From positions 26,371 through 90,370 of the forward strand of contig CAZKCM010000010.1 of the NCBI GenBank assembly GCA_964551315.1: DNA of 64,000 nucleotides, read 5' to 3'. Position 1 is the first letter of the stretch, and each line of letters opens with the position of its first letter. The stretch is from Virgifigura sp964551315 (lineage in GTDB: Bacteria; Pseudomonadota; Alphaproteobacteria; Dongiales; Dongiaceae). The translations under genes were made by a program, and so were the position numbers. The notes beneath the pieces were generated by a model that did no database searches, was not told the DNA's origin, and saw only the letters and a program-made list of their open reading frames with translations. Shown one piece after another: positions 18,569 to 27,097 of this stretch.

Positions 18569-19563
18569 CCGTCGGTCTTCTCGCCTATGATGAAGGCCGG
18601 CCTGTTCTGCAGGATCACGCATAGCCGCGCTATGTAGCTGCCGACGATGCCGAGGATCACGAACAGGATCCCGAACAACAGGGAAATGACGCCAAGCGTC
18701 GATGCCCAGCCGGGGACCGTGTTACCGGAAAAATACTGCACGATGATGTAAATCAGCTCGAGGAGCGCGAAGGCGCTCGTCACGAGCCCGAGGGCGATGC
18801 CGATCTTCAGCGGCCTGAAGGAGAAGGAAACGATCGCGCCGCGCCCGAACCTGAGCATTCGCCCAAGCGAATACTTGCTCGCGCCGGAGTGCCGGTGATC
18901 GGCCTCGAAATCGACGACCCTGGTCGGAAAGCCCATCCACCCGACCGCGCCGCGCAGGAACAAGTCGGCCATCCGCAACCGGATCAACTCGTCGCGAACC
19001 TGCGCATCAATAAGGCGAAAGTCCGAGCGGCCCTCCTCCAGCTCGTATTCGGCCAGATAGGAGAAAATCCTGTAGTACAGGCTCGACGAGAGCTTCTTGA
19101 ACAGGCTGGCGCTCTTGCCGTAGCGGCGCCGCGTCTCGACAACCTTCCAGCCCTGCCGGTAGGCCCGCAACAGGTCCGGTATCAGCTCCGGCGGATGCTG
19201 GAGATCGCCGTCCATGCTTACGATGGCCTTGCCACGCGCCTCCGTGAGTCCGGCCAGAAGCGCCGCCTGATGCCCGAAGTTTCGGCACAGACGCAAGCCG
19301 CGGATGCGATCGTCGCCGGCCGCGGCCTCGCGGATCGCATCCCATGTCCCGTCGCGGCTGCCATCGTCAACGAGGACGATCTCGTAGGGTCCTGCCTTCT
19401 CGTTGGACAGCGTTTTGGTCAGCCGCCGAACCAGAAGGCCGACGTTTCCTTCCTCGTTGAACAGCGGCACAACGATGCTGAGCTCGCGGGCCGAGGCAGA
19501 CAGCGCTGCCGACCCCAGGTTCGGCGCTGTCGATTCGGCAGGGTTGGTGATGTTTGTGCGCAT
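18565..19563 (-). CDS. gtrB: GtrB-type family 2 glycosyltransferase
   Basis: 332 aa. The GT2 catalytic domain spans about residues 25-260, with SIVVPLFNEEGNVGLLV, IVLVDDGSRDGT and the DxD-like SMDGDLQHPPELIPDL. Two C-terminal membrane helices follow (about 260-285 and 295-320). This is the DPM1/GtrB arrangement, which loads a sugar onto undecaprenyl phosphate at the inner face of the membrane. It is the first gene of a tight three-gene operon with gtrA and the large membrane transferase. Confidence 0.92.
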   Translation of the reverse strand: MRTNITNPAESTAPNLGSAALSASARELSIVVPLFNEEGNVGLLVRRLTKTLSNEKAGPYEIVLVDDGSRDGTWDAIREAAAGDDRIRGLRLCRNFGHQAALLAGLTEARGKAIVSMDGDLQHPPELIPDLLRAYRQGWKVVETRRRYGKSASLFKKLSSSLYYRIFSYLAEYELEEGRSDFRLIDAQVRDELIRLRMADLFLRGAVGWMGFPTRVVDFEADHRHSGASKYSLGRMLRFGRGAIVSFSFRPLKIGIALGLVTSAFALLELIYIIVQYFSGNTVPGWASTLGVISLLFGILFVILGIVGSYIARLCVILQNRPAFIIGEKTDG

Positions 19564-20100
19564 TCTAGGCAGCGCGGCAGGCTATGCGACCCTTGCTCCG
19601 TAGTTGCCAAAGCATGCCGGTTCCGCGCCGAGGGAAAAGATACACCAAAAAGGGCCAGCTCGGCTCCTCTTCCCCACGCAAACGCCCGCCGCCGAAAGCG
19701 GCTGACAGATCGGGACGTGCTGTTCGGTTCCGCCGCAGAGTCGCCGGTAAGGACATCGAAAGCGCCCTCAATCTCCAACGGGAGCGACCGTCAACCACCA
19801 CGCTTTGGGCGGGGCAATATTGAAGTTAAGACAAGATCGATCAGAGATGTTCCCTGTCGGCCCTAGAGCTGCCCAGCACCTCTCCTTGACCCGATACTTG
19901 TGCCGCACCCGCTATGGAAATCCATGACACGGGTGCCAACCGGCGACCGCGGACCAAAGCCCTCGACGATGGACGCTCCTGCCGCGGGCTCCGGGACAGA
20001 CCGCCGGCCGTCCTTTGCCCTCGGCCAGGCGTCCGATCGGCACAAAATCGCCTGATTGCCGTTATTCCCTGGACGGTCACGATCAGCGGGGCAGTGCGGC
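19564..20100. other. Intergenic region, no clear gene
   Basis: 537 bp between divergent genes. It is slightly AT-richer near 19810-19870. It must hold the promoters of the gtr operon and the HAD gene, but I see no convincing motif or reading frame. Confidence 0.5.
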
Positions 20101-20589
20101 ATGGGGAGCGAGTCCGGATCGCCGGCCAGGGCGGCCACAACGCTGTTCCTGGACCTGGACGGCGTGCTCGCCGACTTCGACCGTGGGGTGAAGGCCGTGA
20201 CCGGCAAGCGGCCGGACCAGCTGCCCCGCAAGGCGATGTGGCGCGCCCTCGAGCAGGCGCCGGATTTCTACGGCACCCTCGAGATGATGCACGATGCCCA
20301 AGTCCTCTGGGACTTCTGCAGGCCCCACAAGCCGATCATCCTCACCGGCCTGCCGCTGGGCGACTGGGCCCCCGAGCAGAAGCGGCGCTGGGTCGCCAAC
20401 ATGCTCGGCCGTGACGTCCGCGTGATCACCTGCCTGAGCCGTGACAAGCACCGGTATTCCGGCCCCGGCCGTGTCCTCGTCGACGACCGGGAGAGCCTCC
20501 GCGCCGCCTGGGAGCGCGCGGGCGGCATCTTCATCCTGCATCTGAGCGCGGAGCAGTCGATCGCCGCCCTGAAGAAGCTGGGATTCTGA
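20101..20589 (+). CDS. HAD-superfamily 5'-nucleotidase-like phosphatase
   Basis: 162 aa starting MGSESGSPARAATTLFLD. Motif I is FLDLDGVLADFD, with both aspartates. The short helical cap is followed by ILTGLP (motif II) and LVDDRESLRAAWERAG (motif IV). The size and motif I resemble the NT5C / 5'(3')-deoxyribonucleotidase group, which includes many small bacterial proteins. The substrate is unknown. It is a lone gene convergent with phzF. Confidence 0.8.
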   Translation: MGSESGSPARAATTLFLDLDGVLADFDRGVKAVTGKRPDQLPRKAMWRALEQAPDFYGTLEMMHDAQVLWDFCRPHKPIILTGLPLGDWAPEQKRRWVANMLGRDVRVITCLSRDKHRYSGPGRVLVDDRESLRAAWERAGGIFILHLSAEQSIAALKKLGF

Positions 20590-20611
20590 TCCCGTCGCAC
20601 CGGAACGCAGG

Positions 20612-21550
20612 TCATCCCGCCTGCTCTCGCAGGACGAACTCGCCGCGGCTCATGATCACCGCCTTGCCGCCGATGCGGACACGCGCGAGCCGCCCGCCGG
20701 AGATGTCGGCCTCGAGCGCGATCTCGCTCGGCCGCCCCATCTTCTCGCCCTGGCGGATCGTCCATCGGACTTCGCCGTCGGCGAGGCGCTGACGGTCGGC
20801 GAGAAAGCCGGCCAGCGCCGCAGCGGCCGCACCGGTCGCCGGATCTTCCGCGATGCCCATGGCGGGGGCGAACATCCGGGCACGGATCTCGCGCCCGGTC
20901 GCCCAATCCTCCATCGTCACCGCGTAGAGATGCGGCGCCCAGGCATCGGCCAGAACGTCTCGCCAGGCCGCAAGATCCAACCGGATCGCCGACAGCGCCG
21001 CGGGATCGCGGACCGGCACGATCGCGAACGGCACCCCGGCCTCGTACCCGCCCGGCGGGGCGCCCGCCTCGGCGACCGCCGAAACCGGCAGGCCGAGAAC
21101 GCGGGCCAGCGTCGAAGGTTCGGGCAACGCCGGACCGGCCGCGGACAGCCGCGGACTGGTCAGCACCGCCGCGGTGGCCCGCCCCGCCCCTCGGTCGTCC
21201 GCTCCTCGGTCGATCGTCACCTCCACCGGGCCGACCTCTTCCTCCAGCACCATCCGCTCGGCGGCGCCGCCGAGCGCGCCGGTTTCGGCGAGCACGACCG
21301 CCGTCCCGACGGTCGGGTGGCCGGCAAAGGGCAGCTCGGTCGCCGGCGTAAAGATGCGCAGCCGCCGCGTATGGCGGGCGTCCTGCGGCGGCAGGACGAA
21401 CACGGTCTCGCTGAGGTTCATCTCGCGGGCGATGGCCTGCATGAGGGCGTCGTCGAGCCCGCGCGCATCGAGAAACACCGCCAGCGGGTTGCCGCCGAAG
21501 GGACGGTCCGTGAACACGTCGGCGGTTACGAACGGCAGCGCTCTCGACAT
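20612..21550 (-). CDS. PhzF family isomerase-like protein
   Basis: 312 aa with the two-lobed PhzF fold. The N-lobe has VTADVFTDRPFGGNPLAVFLD, the catalytic glutamate in MNLSETVFVL, and RRLRIFTPATELPFAGHPTVG. The C-lobe has GIAEDPATGAAAAALAGFLA. PhzF proper isomerises a phenazine precursor, but most bacterial homologues like this one have no known substrate, and no phenazine genes are nearby. The reaction is therefore left open. Confidence 0.9.
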   Translation of the reverse strand: MSRALPFVTADVFTDRPFGGNPLAVFLDARGLDDALMQAIAREMNLSETVFVLPPQDARHTRRLRIFTPATELPFAGHPTVGTAVVLAETGALGGAAERMVLEEEVGPVEVTIDRGADDRGAGRATAAVLTSPRLSAAGPALPEPSTLARVLGLPVSAVAEAGAPPGGYEAGVPFAIVPVRDPAALSAIRLDLAAWRDVLADAWAPHLYAVTMEDWATGREIRARMFAPAMGIAEDPATGAAAAALAGFLADRQRLADGEVRWTIRQGEKMGRPSEIALEADISGGRLARVRIGGKAVIMSRGEFVLREQAG

Positions 21551-21582
21551 GAGTCACCTCTCGTATTGCGTCGATGAGAGTA

Positions 21583-21622
21583 GGGTCCGTGAAGGGGCAT
21601 CTTCGCACGCCTTCACGGACCC
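21583..21622. repeat. Perfect inverted repeat, possible terminator
   Basis: GGGTCCGTGAAGG at 21583-21595 and its exact complement at 21610-21622, with a 14-base loop. It lies downstream of the methyltransferase gene and upstream of phzF, both on the minus strand. There is no U-tract, so it could be a terminator, a processing site or an operator. Confidence 0.6.
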
Positions 21623-21699
21623 GACCACCGTGGCGCGCGATCGGCCCGCCCGAGCGGGGCATGGACGCCGCACGGGCAACCGGGCATCGATCCCCCTCC

Positions 21700-22797
21700 C
21701 TACCAGACCCGTGCGATGAAGTAGACGTTGAGCGGATCGTGCTCCAGTCGGCGCCGCTCGATCGACCGGAAGCCGGCTTCGCGCAGCATTGTCTCGGCCA
21801 GTTCCTCGCCCCACATGGCCCCCAGGCCGGCGCCGCCCTGCCCCAGCGACACCGGCATGCAATGCATGCAGGAAACCGTGTAGAGCAGCGTGCCGAAGGG
21901 GTGGTCGAGGTTGTTCTCCAGCCGGCTCGACCCGGCGATGTCCTGCATCAGGTAAACGCCTCCGGACCGCAGCGCCCCGGCGATGCCCCGAAGCAGCCCC
22001 TCCGGGTCCTTCTGGTCGTGCACCGCATCGAAGGTCAGGATCAGGTCATAGGCCGCCCGCTCGTTGAAGTCGGTCAGGTCCCGCGCCTCGAACCGCAGAT
22101 TGCCGAGATTCTTCGCCGCCGCGACCGCGGAGGCCCGCTCGATCGCCTCGGCGGACAGGTCGTAGCCGACGAACCGCGACCGCGGGAAGCGCTCCGCCAG
22201 GCTGTGCAGCGCGCGGCCGAACCCGCAGCCGGCGTCGAGAACGTCGATCCCCGCCTCCAGCCGCTTCTCAAGTCCCGGAACGAGCGGAAGAATCACGTCG
22301 AACAGCGCGGCGACGACGGTCTGCCCGCTATCCTCCGCCATGACCTCGTGGAAGCGGTGATAGTCCTCGTAGGATGTGCCGCCGCCTTCGCGGAAGCGGG
22401 CCAGGATCATGTCCTCCGCGCGGCCGAGAAAGGGCACGAACTGCGTCGTCACGGCCAGGTTGTTCGGGCTCGCCGCGCGCGTGAGCCAAGCGGCATGTTC
22501 CGGCGGCAGCCGATAGGTGCGATTGGCGGGCTCATACTCGACCACGCGGCCGGTCACCATCGCGGCGAGCCATTCGCGCACATAGCGCTCGATCAGGTCG
22601 GCCGCCTTGGCAATGTCGTCGCTCGTGGCGGGCGGCAGCTTCGCCATGACGTCGAACAGGCCCGTCCGGTGACCGATCGACACCATGATCATGAGGGCCC
22701 CGTCATTCATCGCCTGGGCCATCCGCTCGGCAAACCGTTCCGCACGGTCCGCGTCGAAGGCGGCCGGTGCGGTCTGCAATTGCACGGTCATTGTCAT
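21700..22797 (-). CDS. Class I SAM-dependent methyltransferase with N-terminal winged-helix domain
   Basis: 365 aa. An N-terminal helical/winged domain (about 15-110, with LPPATSDDIAKAADLIERYV) is followed by the Rossmann methyltransferase. The SAM motif is VLDAGCGFGRALHSLAERFPRS near residue 190 and the acidic strand end is FVGYDLSAEAIERA. Motif LILTFDAVHDQKDPEGLLRG precedes the C-terminal cap. The layout resembles Rv2258c-type small-molecule methyltransferases. The ATG at 22797 has GAAGGGAC upstream. It is divergent from the GlxA-type regulator, which may control it. Confidence 0.82.
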   Translation of the reverse strand: MTMTVQLQTAPAAFDADRAERFAERMAQAMNDGALMIMVSIGHRTGLFDVMAKLPPATSDDIAKAADLIERYVREWLAAMVTGRVVEYEPANRTYRLPPEHAAWLTRAASPNNLAVTTQFVPFLGRAEDMILARFREGGGTSYEDYHRFHEVMAEDSGQTVVAALFDVILPLVPGLEKRLEAGIDVLDAGCGFGRALHSLAERFPRSRFVGYDLSAEAIERASAVAAAKNLGNLRFEARDLTDFNERAAYDLILTFDAVHDQKDPEGLLRGIAGALRSGGVYLMQDIAGSSRLENNLDHPFGTLLYTVSCMHCMPVSLGQGGAGLGAMWGEELAETMLREAGFRSIERRRLEHDPLNVYFIARVW

Positions 22798-22984
22798 GTC
22801 CCTTCGTCTGACTGGTTGCCCATGCGCCCCGGCGGGTGTCTCGGCAGGCGGAGCACCCGGTTTGGAGCGGGTCAGGCATGGTTGATTCAAATGGACGAGC
22901 GGCGATCCGAACCCTCGGCATCGAAAGCCGGTCGGGCGTCCGCCGCGGCATGGACGGTAGACCCATCCGGCCCCGGCGGTTAGA

Positions 22985-24079
22985 GTGACTTCGGTCAAGA
23001 ACATGCTTTTTGTGCCAGCCATGCCGAACGCCGCTGACGGCCGCCCCCTCCGGTTCGTCCTCGTTGCCGTGCCCGAGGCCGCGGCATCCGCCCTGTTCGG
23101 CATGGTCGACGTGCTGGCTTCGGTCGGCCGCGACTGGGAGATGCTGACCGGCACCAAACCGGCGGACGACCGGCCACGGATCGTCACGCGCCTCGCCTCT
23201 CCCGACGGGAAAGGCTTCCGCGGGCCGAACGGCGCGTGGATCCAGCCGGACGGGTCGTACGACGACGTCGGTCGGCCGGACGTGATCTGCATTCCGGACC
23301 TGTACCTGGATCCGATGAATCCGCCGAAAGGGCGCTACGCCGACACGGTCGCCTGGATCCGCCGCTGCTTCGACGACGGGGCGCTCGTCTGCTCGGTCTG
23401 CTCCGGGGCCTTGCTGCTGGCCGAGACGGGACTGCTGGACGGCGCCGAAGCGGCGACCCATTGGGGATTCTGCGAGACCCTGCGCCGGCATTACCCGACG
23501 ATCACGGTCCGGCCGGAGCGCGTGCTGGTGCCGTCCGGGCCCGAACACCGCGTGATCACGGCCGGCGGCGCATCGTCCTGGAACGATCTGCTGCTCTACC
23601 TCATCGGGCGGTATTTCGGGCCCGAGGAGGCGCGCCGGATCGCCAAGGTCCATCTGTTGCAGTGGCATGCGGAAGGGCAGTTGCCGTTTGCAAGCCTCAC
23701 CCGGGCGGCGCAGCACGACGACAAGGTGATCGGCACCTGCCAGGAATGGCTCGCGGACAACTACCGCGCGGCGAATCCGGTGGCCGCGATGGTCGCGCGG
23801 AGCCGCCTGCCCGAGCGCACCTTCAAGCGGCGATTCAAGAAGGTGACCGGCCTTTCACCGATCGAATACGTGCAGAGCCTGCGCCTGGAAGAGGCCAAGC
23901 AGATGCTTGAGACCACCGATCTGCCGGTCGAAGAGATCGCGGCCGCGGTCGGCTATGACGACACGTTCTTCCGCCGGCTCTTCCGGCGGCGGGTCGGCGT
24001 CACGCCCGGCGCCTATCGGCGGCGATTCCAGGCCATCGCTCGGCTCGAGCCCTCCGGCCTGGCGACCGCCGCGCACTGA
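22985..24079 (+). CDS. GlxA-type transcriptional regulator (DJ-1/PfpI domain plus AraC HTH)
   Basis: 364 aa from a GTG; an ATG at 23021 is an alternative start. The DJ-1/PfpI-like domain covers about residues 20-190, with the nucleophile-elbow-like ALVCSVCSGALLLAETGLLDG. The AraC domain covers about 240-350 with both helix-turn-helix units (RSRLPERTFKRRFKKVTGLSP and VEEIAAAVGYDDTFFRRLFRR). It is divergent from the SAM methyltransferase across a 187-bp spacer, a common arrangement for a regulator and its target. Confidence 0.92.
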   Translation: MTSVKNMLFVPAMPNAADGRPLRFVLVAVPEAAASALFGMVDVLASVGRDWEMLTGTKPADDRPRIVTRLASPDGKGFRGPNGAWIQPDGSYDDVGRPDVICIPDLYLDPMNPPKGRYADTVAWIRRCFDDGALVCSVCSGALLLAETGLLDGAEAATHWGFCETLRRHYPTITVRPERVLVPSGPEHRVITAGGASSWNDLLLYLIGRYFGPEEARRIAKVHLLQWHAEGQLPFASLTRAAQHDDKVIGTCQEWLADNYRAANPVAAMVARSRLPERTFKRRFKKVTGLSPIEYVQSLRLEEAKQMLETTDLPVEEIAAAVGYDDTFFRRLFRRRVGVTPGAYRRRFQAIARLEPSGLATAAH

Positions 24080-24108
24080 CGCCCTCGGGCTTGGCTACGG
24101 CCATTGCC

Positions 24109-24873
24109 TCAGGTCCGGATCGGCGGCACGACCGTGGCGCCGTCCTGGTCGACGACGGCCCCGAGCCCAACCCCGTGAACGGTGATGCCGCTGGGCAGGC
24201 GGGCGGTGTAGTGGGCGTGGTGATGGCCGTGGAATACGGTGCGGACCCCCATCGCCTCCGCAAGCCGGTCGATCGCCGCCCAGCCGAGCGGCCGGCCAAA
24301 GCGCCGCATGGTCGTCGGTGCCTCGTGGCACACCAGGACATCGGCCCGTTGCCCGAGAAGCCGCGCATAGTCCTCGTACCAGATCGTCACCCGGTGCCGA
24401 CGCGGCAGCCCGCCCCGCCAGCGCTCGCGCGGCGCCAGAGACTCCAGGAAGTCGGCCCGGCACCGCCAGACGGGCTCCCGCGCCGGATGCCAGATCTTGT
24501 AGCGGAAGACGCCACCCAGCCCGGCGATCCGCAGCTGCCGGCGCGTCTGCCCGCCATCCGACTGCCCGTCCCCCGGCCCCTCGGGCGAATCGACCTCGAC
24601 GACGCGGGCGTTCAGGTTGCGGTCGGCGAGCGCGGAGTTGAACGCGTGGTCGTACCACGCGTCCCGGTCGCCCTCATGATTGCCGGCGATCCAGTAGATC
24701 TGGGCCCCGGCAGCCAGCACCGGCCGCACCGCCTCCTCGAGCGGCCGGTCGAGGTCGTAGTCGCCGAGCAGCACGACCGTTTCCGGCCGGCACCGCGCCG
24801 CGGCCTCGTGAACGGGGTCCCAATGCCCGTGCGGGTCGCCACAATAAAGGATGCGGGACGGCACGACGCTCAC
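24109..24873 (-). CDS. Calcineurin-like metallophosphoesterase
   Basis: 254 aa. All five metal-binding blocks are present in order: YCGDPHGHWD near residue 10, LLGDYD near 37, IAGNHEGD near 64, VCHEAP near 182 and FHGHHHAHY near 214. The substrate is unknown. It is followed 40 bp upstream on the same strand by the SRAP gene, possibly one transcript. Confidence 0.9.
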   Translation of the reverse strand: MSVVPSRILYCGDPHGHWDPVHEAAARCRPETVVLLGDYDLDRPLEEAVRPVLAAGAQIYWIAGNHEGDRDAWYDHAFNSALADRNLNARVVEVDSPEGPGDGQSDGGQTRRQLRIAGLGGVFRYKIWHPAREPVWRCRADFLESLAPRERWRGGLPRRHRVTIWYEDYARLLGQRADVLVCHEAPTTMRRFGRPLGWAAIDRLAEAMGVRTVFHGHHHAHYTARLPSGITVHGVGLGAVVDQDGATVVPPIRT

Positions 24874-24913
24874 GCCGGACGATCGCCGGGCGCGGCGCGT
24901 ATTGCGCTCGGGC

Positions 24914-25627
24914 TCACCCCGGCCCCGCCGCGAAGAGGTCGCCCGCCACGGGATCGCTCAGGGGTTCGATCAGCGCCGGGTCGTCGTGGCGGGGATTGCC
25001 GACCCTGGGATCGACCGGATAGGCCGTCATCATCTCCGCCGGGTAGGGCCGCAGCAGATCCTTCAGATAGGGCACCGCCTCCGGCCCGGCCTCCAGCCAG
25101 GCCGCGTAGTCGGCGGGATCAAGGATGACGGGCATCCGGTCGTGGATCGGCCGTAGCAGCGCGTTGGCCTCGGTGACGATGATCGTGAAGGACTCGATCG
25201 TCTCGCCATCGCCGCCGCGCCAGCGGTCCCACAGCCCGGCGAAGGCGAAAGGTGCGCCATCCTTCATCACGATGCGGTAGGGCTGCTTGCGCCGGCCCGC
25301 CGGCCGCCATTCGTAGAAGCCGTCCGCCGGCACGAGGCAGCGGCGCGAGCGCATCGGCCGACGGAAGGCCGGCTTCTCCGCCACCGTTTCGGCGCGGGCG
25401 TTGATCGTGCTGTAGCCGCTCTTCGGCTCCTTCGACCAGGACGGCACCAGGCCCCAGCGGAGCAAGGCAAGTTCCCGGCCGTCGCCGTCCTCCCGCCGGC
25501 GCACCACGGGCGCGTCCTGCGTCGGCGCGATGTTGTATCGCGGCGCCAGGTTGGGCGACGGCCCTTCAAAGGCAAACAGATCGCGCAGCGCCTCGGGCGG
25601 CGTCGTCAGGGTATAGCGTCCGCACAT
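24914..25627 (-). CDS. SOS response-associated peptidase family protein (SRAP, YedK/HMCES type)
   Basis: 237 aa starting MCGRY, so Cys2 becomes the N-terminal nucleophile that forms a thiazolidine crosslink with abasic sites in single-stranded DNA. Other SRAP residues are in place: INARAET (Asn), FYEW (Glu) and RPIHDRMP (His). The ATG at 25627 fits the obligatory MC start. It acts in repair of abasic sites at replication forks. No SOS box was recognised upstream. Confidence 0.95.
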   Translation of the reverse strand: MCGRYTLTTPPEALRDLFAFEGPSPNLAPRYNIAPTQDAPVVRRREDGDGRELALLRWGLVPSWSKEPKSGYSTINARAETVAEKPAFRRPMRSRRCLVPADGFYEWRPAGRRKQPYRIVMKDGAPFAFAGLWDRWRGGDGETIESFTIIVTEANALLRPIHDRMPVILDPADYAAWLEAGPEAVPYLKDLLRPYPAEMMTAYPVDPRVGNPRHDDPALIEPLSDPVAGDLFAAGPG

Positions 25628-26334
25628 GATGGTCCCTCCCTCCCTTCGCCTTCCGGCCGCGGCCAGGGCCACAAGGCCGTCCGTGTTGGCGAAAGTCGCC
25701 ATGCGCGACCGGTCTGCCTCCGGCGTGCCGTCACGAGGCGCTCCTCCGTCCAAGCCGTACGCCAGCGTCGGCCGCGCCGACAAGGACGAAAACAGATGCA
25801 GAAGCAGACTGGTTGCGCCGGGACTCCGGCACCAGCGCCCTGCGGCTGAAAATGCCAAGGAAGGCGCCCCGCGCCGGGCTGACGGGATGTTCGCGAGGCC
25901 GGGGGCGAAAAGGCAGACGCCGGGCACACAGGGACTCCCGTCGGTGAAATCGGGCATGAAGGGCGAAACAGGGGACCGCGACCTCGACGGCGACGGGACA
26001 CGCACCATGAGGAATCGCCGGCCGGCTTGCCCGGGTCCGCGCCGCGGTTTTCCGACCGGCCGAAGCCGCCGCGGCACAACCGCCGCTTGCAACGAATCCG
26101 GGACTCCGCTTATAACCGCGCGCAACAATGCAGGGAGTGCGGCAAGATCGAGTGCCGGACGGCCGGGACCGATGGGCGGACCGGCCCCGAGAGTCAGGAG
26201 AATTCCGTATAGAAATCGGTCGACGGCTATGGCCAAAGGGGGATTTGGAGTCGCGTCCACCCCTTTGCGAGCCGCGGAGGGGCGTGGCGATGCTCGGCCC
26301 CTCGGCCTGCAGCCATGTCACGGCCGCGTCCTTT
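25628..26334. other. Intergenic region, no clear gene
   Basis: About 700 bp between the SRAP gene (minus) and the PAS gene (plus). The frames that stay open are Arg/Gly/Pro-rich and lack starts with ribosome sites, as expected from high-GC non-coding DNA. I found no tRNA or hairpin worth naming. The 3' end carries the stress promoter. Confidence 0.55.
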
Positions 26335-26359
26335 GGAACACCGGACAATAGCAAGCGTT
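26335..26359 (+). promoter_or_regulatory. EcfG-type general stress promoter
   Basis: GGAAC at 26335-26339 and CGTT at 26356-26359 with a 16-base spacer. The ATG of the PAS gene begins only ten bases after the -10 element, so the transcript would be leaderless or nearly so. Confidence 0.78.
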
Positions 26360-26368
26360 TGTCCTGCC

Positions 26369-26878
26369 ATGCCCGCCGATGTGCTCGACCGCGATCCGCT
26401 TCAGCACCCGAAGCTCGCCCGTCTTTTCGACTTGTGGAATCGGCGGCGCGAGGGCCGCACCATGCCGGCACGGCGGGACATCGACACGATCGAGCTGCGG
26501 GAATGGCTGGGTGACCTCATCCTCGTCGAGGTGGTCGAGGGCGGCGCATCCTATCGCTACAGGGTCTACGGTACGAAGCTGGTCGATCTGTTCGGGCACG
26601 AGCTGACGGGAAAAGCGGTCAGCCACTTCGCGTCGGCGCGCCAGCCATTGATCGCCGGCGATTACGATCAGGTGCGCCGCGAGAGAAAACCGGTCTATTT
26701 CGACCGTCAGGTGGTCATCCGAGGCGAACGTGCGCGGGTCCAGATCTTGGCACTTCCGCTCTCTGCAAACGATGCGGAGGTGGACATGATTCTGGCCGCC
26801 GTCTACGCCATCCGCAGCGGTAGCGCTCCCGCCCCGCCCCCCGGCTGGGCAGGCACCACCACACCGAGCGAACGCTGA
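26369..26878 (+). CDS. PAS domain protein (PAS_5 type)
   Basis: 169 aa starting MPADVLDRDPLQHPKLARLF. Most of the protein is one PAS-like domain of the alphaproteobacterial PAS_5 kind: MPARRDIDTIELREWLGDLILVEVV, then YRYRVYGTKLVDLFGHELTGKAV, and LALPLSANDAEVDMILAAVYAI. There is no output domain, so it is a stand-alone sensor or scaffold. It lies immediately after an exact EcfG promoter and 220 bp before a HisKA_2 kinase gene, which suggests a link with stress signalling. Confidence 0.85.
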   Translation: MPADVLDRDPLQHPKLARLFDLWNRRREGRTMPARRDIDTIELREWLGDLILVEVVEGGASYRYRVYGTKLVDLFGHELTGKAVSHFASARQPLIAGDYDQVRRERKPVYFDRQVVIRGERARVQILALPLSANDAEVDMILAAVYAIRSGSAPAPPPGWAGTTTPSER

Positions 26879-27097
26879 GCGGAGGACGGCGGCCGAACAC
26901 CCGGACGATGCATCGTCCTTCCGGTCTGCGTGGCCCAGATCGGTCCCGTAACAAATTTTGGCAATGCGGCGACCGGCCATTGCATTTCGGGGCCGTTGGC
27001 CCAAGATCTTGGTGCTTCGAAAGTTCGTGGCACATGGCCCGGGATGCAGGGGCTGCGGGCATGGTCGTTCGCTTCTCGTCCAAACGGTGCGCAGGAG

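Noticed and set aside
25628..26334. Several long open frames on both strands
   Set aside because: Arg/Pro/Gly-rich composition, no ribosome sites and no recognisable domain; typical of stop-poor GC-rich DNA.
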